From positions 1 through 15,569 of the forward strand of contig CAZBEI010000096.1 of assembly GCA_964490895.1 (NCBI GenBank): a DNA stretch of 15,569 nt, read 5' to 3'. The position numbers and the translations under genes are program-made. The notes below the pieces were generated by a model. That model ran no database searches. It was not told where the DNA came from and worked only from the letters and a program-made list of their open reading frames with translations. The DNA comes from JACRAO01 sp964490895. GTDB lineage: Bacteria > Bdellovibrionota > UBA1018. Each line of letters opens with the position of its first letter. Within the stretch, counting starts at the first letter, position 1. Below are positions 13,178 through 15,569 of the stretch, one piece after another.

Positions 13178-14694
13178 AATCCTGCTTGTTTCTTTAATAT
13201 TTCAATACGCTCAATCACTTTATCTCTCCCCAAAAGAGGGAGGATTTTTTTGAGTTCAGGTCCATGCGTTTTTCCCGTGATCACTGCACGAATGGGCATA
13301 AAAAGCTCTTTTCCTTTCACTCCGGTCTCAGCTGCTATTTTTTTAGAAAGCTCTTCGATTTCACTTGTCGAAAAATCACCTGATTTTGATTTCAGTGTGC
13401 CAAGCAAACTCTCCACTATTTTTTGAGAAGCAGGCTGTTGCAAAAATTTTAGTCCCTCTTCGTCTAAAGTGGGAATGGTTTCAAAAAAAAGTCGCGCTGC
13501 TTGAGGCAACTCGTTCAAAAGGGTAACCTCACCCCTGACAGCATCAATGACTTGTTCAAACCACGTCGCATCTTTTATAAGTTTGTCTGGTATAAGTTCG
13601 TCTGAACTAAAAAACGGCTTAGCGCGCAGGGCCACCTCCTTGAGAGGCAGCATCCTTAGATAAAAAGAATTCATCCATTTGAGTTTAAGGGGATCAAAAA
13701 CAGCTGGCGATTTTTGCAATCCCTCCAAATCAAAAGTGCGAATAAGTTCCTCTTGACTTAAGACTTCGGGGTGACCTGAGACAGGCTTAAAATCTTTGGG
13801 AGGCCACCATCCCAGCAATACCAAGAAATTGAGCAAAACCTCTGGCAAGTAACCTTGATTCAAATAATCCCGAACAGAGACATCTCCATTTCTTTTAGAG
13901 AGTTTTTGGTGATCCGCGCCTAAAACCATTGAAATATGGGCAAATCGAGGAGGCTCCCAGCCCAAGGCCTCATAGAGCATGAGTTGCCTTGTGGTATTAG
14001 AGAGATGATCTTCGCCACGGATCACATGAGAAAGCTTCATCAAATGATCATCCACCACACAACAAAAGTTGTAGACAGGCATCCCAATGCCTTCTGCAAT
14101 TTCACTTTCGCTTTCAGAAGGAGTTCGAGTGATAAAGAAATCCCCCACCATTCCCACTTTAAACTCGATTCGACCCCTCACCTTGTCCTCTAAAACCATA
14201 TCTAGATGGGGAACCTTAAACCGAAGTCCTGCCTTTTCTCCTTGAGAGAGCCGTTGCTTGGCCTCTTGTGCCGAGATCTTGGCACACGTTCCATCGTAGT
14301 GAGGAGATTTTCCGAGCTTCATTGCACTTTCTCTTTTTTGGGTCAAAAGTGCCTCTGGACAAAAACAGTAATAAACTTTGCCTTCTTGTAAAAGTTTTTT
14401 GGCTTGTTCTGCATAAAAGGGAAGTCGCTCAGATTGCCGATAGGGCGCGTAAGGACCGCCCTCATTGGGTCCTTCGTCAAAACGAAGCCCCAGAGCCTCA
14501 ATATCCGAAAGCATCATGCGCTCATTTTCAGGTGTGCTTCGGGCTTGATCGGTGTCTTCGACTCTTAAAATCAGCTTGCCTTGATTTTTTTTGGCATAAA
14601 GCCAATTAAAAAGAAGCGTGCGAACTCCACCGACATGTAGAAATCCAGTTGGCGAAGGGGCAAATCTGACTCGGGTTTGTTTAGTTTCATTCAC
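13174..14694 (-). CDS. gltX: Glutamyl-tRNA synthetase
   Basis: This cytosolic class I synthetase attaches glutamate to tRNA-Glu; in lineages that use GatCAB it may also charge tRNA-Gln, which cannot be judged here. The 506-residue product has FAPSPTG followed by HVGG (20-23), the KLSKR form of KMSKS (264-268), and an RVEDTDQAR substrate-binding segment (44-52). A zinc-knuckle-like set is kept (C110, C112, Y133, C137), but the position equivalent to the fourth E. coli ligand (H127) is Lys139, so metal binding may differ. The start is GTG 14694: an in-frame TGA lies 15 nt upstream and no usable start codon precedes the FAPSPTG motif downstream. No clear Shine-Dalgarno is seen. It is the first gene of the gltX-cysS-uvrB operon. 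Confidence 0.97.
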   Translation of the reverse strand: MNETKQTRVRFAPSPTGFLHVGGVRTLLFNWLYAKKNQGKLILRVEDTDQARSTPENERMMLSDIEALGLRFDEGPNEGGPYAPYRQSERLPFYAEQAKKLLQEGKVYYCFCPEALLTQKRESAMKLGKSPHYDGTCAKISAQEAKQRLSQGEKAGLRFKVPHLDMVLEDKVRGRIEFKVGMVGDFFITRTPSESESEIAEGIGMPVYNFCCVVDDHLMKLSHVIRGEDHLSNTTRQLMLYEALGWEPPRFAHISMVLGADHQKLSKRNGDVSVRDYLNQGYLPEVLLNFLVLLGWWPPKDFKPVSGHPEVLSQEELIRTFDLEGLQKSPAVFDPLKLKWMNSFYLRMLPLKEVALRAKPFFSSDELIPDKLIKDATWFEQVIDAVRGEVTLLNELPQAARLFFETIPTLDEEGLKFLQQPASQKIVESLLGTLKSKSGDFSTSEIEELSKKIAAETGVKGKELFMPIRAVITGKTHGPELKKILPLLGRDKVIERIEILKKQAGL

Positions 14695-14743
14695 GGGGTT
14701 AAATTCTCACGCAATAGGCTTTAGAGCAAGCCTTTCTATATCC

Positions 14744-14785
14744 GGCATCCTGCCTATGGGACCCATCTCGCCACATCCCTGGGGC
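14744..14785. other. Compact cluster of three small hairpins upstream of gltX
   Basis: Three inverted repeats lie end to end: GGCA-TCC-TGCC (14744-14754), ATGGG-A-CCCAT (14756-14766) and the imperfect GCCaCA-TCCC-TGgGGC (14770-14785). The spacers are 1 and 3 nt. The block is clearly GC-richer than its surroundings and sits 50-91 nt upstream of the gltX start in the 187-nt carD-gltX gap. It could be an mRNA leader structure, a protein-binding site or a dispersed intergenic repeat. A U-run is absent, so a simple terminator is unlikely. Confidence 0.6.
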
Positions 14786-14863
14786 TCGGAACATCCTATT
14801 CTCCCAAGTCGTTTCAAAGAGAATATTTTTAAAAAATAGTTATAAAATGAGATTCAAATGCAT

Positions 14864-14876
14864 GCACAAATAGTGC
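14864..14876 (-). terminator. Weak hairpin just after carD
   Basis: GCAC-AAATA-GTGC forms a 4-bp stem with a 5-nt loop, starting 5 nt beyond the carD stop. No U-run follows on the minus strand, so termination here would be poor and read-through into gltX is possible. Confidence 0.25.
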
Positions 14877-14881
14877 GCTGT

Positions 14882-15370
14882 TTAAGAGGTAAAAATCGTT
14901 TGAATTTCTTGTTCTACTTCTTCTTCTTTAGAACTTTTTGCCAACGAAATTTCTTTGACTAAAAGCTGTTTTGCTTGATTGAGCATATTGCGTTCGCCAT
15001 AAGAGAGATCTTTGCTATGCCGAAGCAAAAATAAATTCCGAAGGACTTCTGCAATTTCATAGACCGATCCTGTTTTAATTTTTTCCATGTACTCTCGGTA
15101 CCTGCGGTTCCAAGTCGTCTGGTCAATTTTAACGTCACGCTCTTTCAGGATTTTATAGACATCTCCGACTTCTTTGGGGCCAATAATCCCTCTTAAGCCA
15201 ACAGAGAGGGCATTTTCCATCGGGACCATAATAGTTACTGTGTTGTTGTTGTCCACAACTTGGAGCACATAAAATCGTTTCTTTGTGCCCCCTATATCCT
15301 TTTCTTCAATTTTCTTAACAGTAGCCACCCCTCGGCCCGGATAAATAGCACTATCTCCTACTTTGAACAT
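14882..15370 (-). CDS. carD: CarD/CdnL-family RNA polymerase-binding transcription regulator
   Basis: CarD-type proteins bind the RNA polymerase beta subunit and stabilise open promoter complexes, acting on many promoters such as those for rRNA. The 162-residue product has the N-terminal RNA-polymerase-interaction domain (FKVGDSAIYPGRGV, residues 2-15, to about 60) and a helical C-terminal DNA-binding domain with the conserved Trp (W87 in TTWNRRYREY) that wedges the minor groove. A charged tail (EEEVEQE) follows. The start is uncertain: ATG 15370 matches the typical family N terminus but lies 11 nt from GGAGG (15382-15386), while the in-frame TTG 15376 lies 5 nt from it; ATG 15406 would add residues not expected in the family. 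It is co-oriented with gltX but separated by 187 nt. Confidence 0.93.
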   Translation of the reverse strand: MFKVGDSAIYPGRGVATVKKIEEKDIGGTKKRFYVLQVVDNNNTVTIMVPMENALSVGLRGIIGPKEVGDVYKILKERDVKIDQTTWNRRYREYMEKIKTGSVYEIAEVLRNLFLLRHSKDLSYGERNMLNQAKQLLVKEISLAKSSKEEEVEQEIQTIFTS

Positions 15371-15427
15371 TTCCAAACAAACCTCCAAGGACCTAAGTAA
15401 ATACATGAATTTAGCGAAGCGGTTGGC

Positions 15428-15456
15428 AAAGTAACATAATCTAATTTAAGAGTCAA
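15428..15456 (-). promoter_or_regulatory. Candidate sigma-70 promoter for carD
   Basis: On the minus strand, TTGACT (15451-15456), 17 bp and TACTTT (15428-15433) form a plausible promoter with a good -35 and a weak -10 box. Transcription would begin near 15421, leaving a leader of about 50 nt before ATG 15370. Confidence 0.4.
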
Positions 15457-15507
15457 TGAATTTAATAAATACTCTTTGGTTTCACTGGGATAGGCATCAC
15501 AGCCGCA

Positions 15508-15522
15508 CTTCGCCTGGCGAAG
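15508..15522. repeat. Perfect 15-bp palindrome CTTCGCC-T-GGCGAAG
   Basis: Seven-base arms flank a single central base. It lies upstream of carD, about 50 bp beyond the candidate -35 box, in sequence with no gene I can see (15407-15569). No U-run follows in either direction, so it is more likely a binding site than a terminator, but its role is unknown. Confidence 0.6.
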
Positions 15523-15569
15523 CAGTAAGTCATTAAGCGACTTTTAGAGTAATTGTTAATCCGAGATTT

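Noticed and set aside
14700..14880. tRNA or T-box leader in the carD-gltX gap
   Set aside because: No cloverleaf or T-box sequence could be folded by eye; only three short hairpins are seen.

Overview
The window looks like chromosomal DNA from a Gram-negative bacterium, most likely of the Bdellovibrionota or a related former deltaproteobacterial lineage. This is an inference. It rests on a CarD-type RNA polymerase regulator next to gltX-cysS-uvrB, several signal-peptide-bearing lipoproteins and secreted proteins, and a very large HEAT-type secreted protein of unknown function. No rRNA, tRNA, transposase, integrase or CRISPR array is visible.

Region 1 (1-1544, plus strand) opens with five perfect 26-bp tandem repeats, each holding a 17-bp inverted repeat. 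They lead into a small lipoprotein gene. A VapBC-type toxin-antitoxin pair follows. Its promoter carries three TGATATCA palindromes and appears to give a leaderless antitoxin mRNA.

Region 2 (1551-9594) is the accessory part: a four-TIG-domain lipoprotein with a C-terminal LamG-like lectin domain, a 1820-residue exported protein with a duplicated module and C-terminal HEAT-like repeats (both minus strand), and a divergent 189-residue exported protein built from two copies of a cysteine-containing helical motif. The two minus-strand genes share an almost identical upstream element matching the sigma-28 (FliA) promoter pattern, so they are probably co-regulated. The large gene is visibly AT-richer than the housekeeping genes. 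The 3.4-9.6 kb block is bounded by a 14-bp direct repeat that overlaps the uvrB stop codon.

Region 3 (9599-15569, minus strand) is a housekeeping block. gltX and cysS overlap by 4 nt, cysS and uvrB are 3 nt apart, and carD lies upstream behind a 187-nt gap containing a compact cluster of three small hairpins. The gltX-cysS-uvrB set is almost certainly one operon, joining two aminoacyl-tRNA synthetases with the excision-repair damage-recognition helicase. carD has its own candidate promoter.

The best candidates for something undescribed are the repeat array that encodes a chain of overlapping mini-ORFs running into a lipoprotein, the shared sigma-28-like promoters of two large envelope proteins, the duplicated Cys-helix protein, the duplicated module in the 1820-residue protein, and the 13-14-bp motif present three times.
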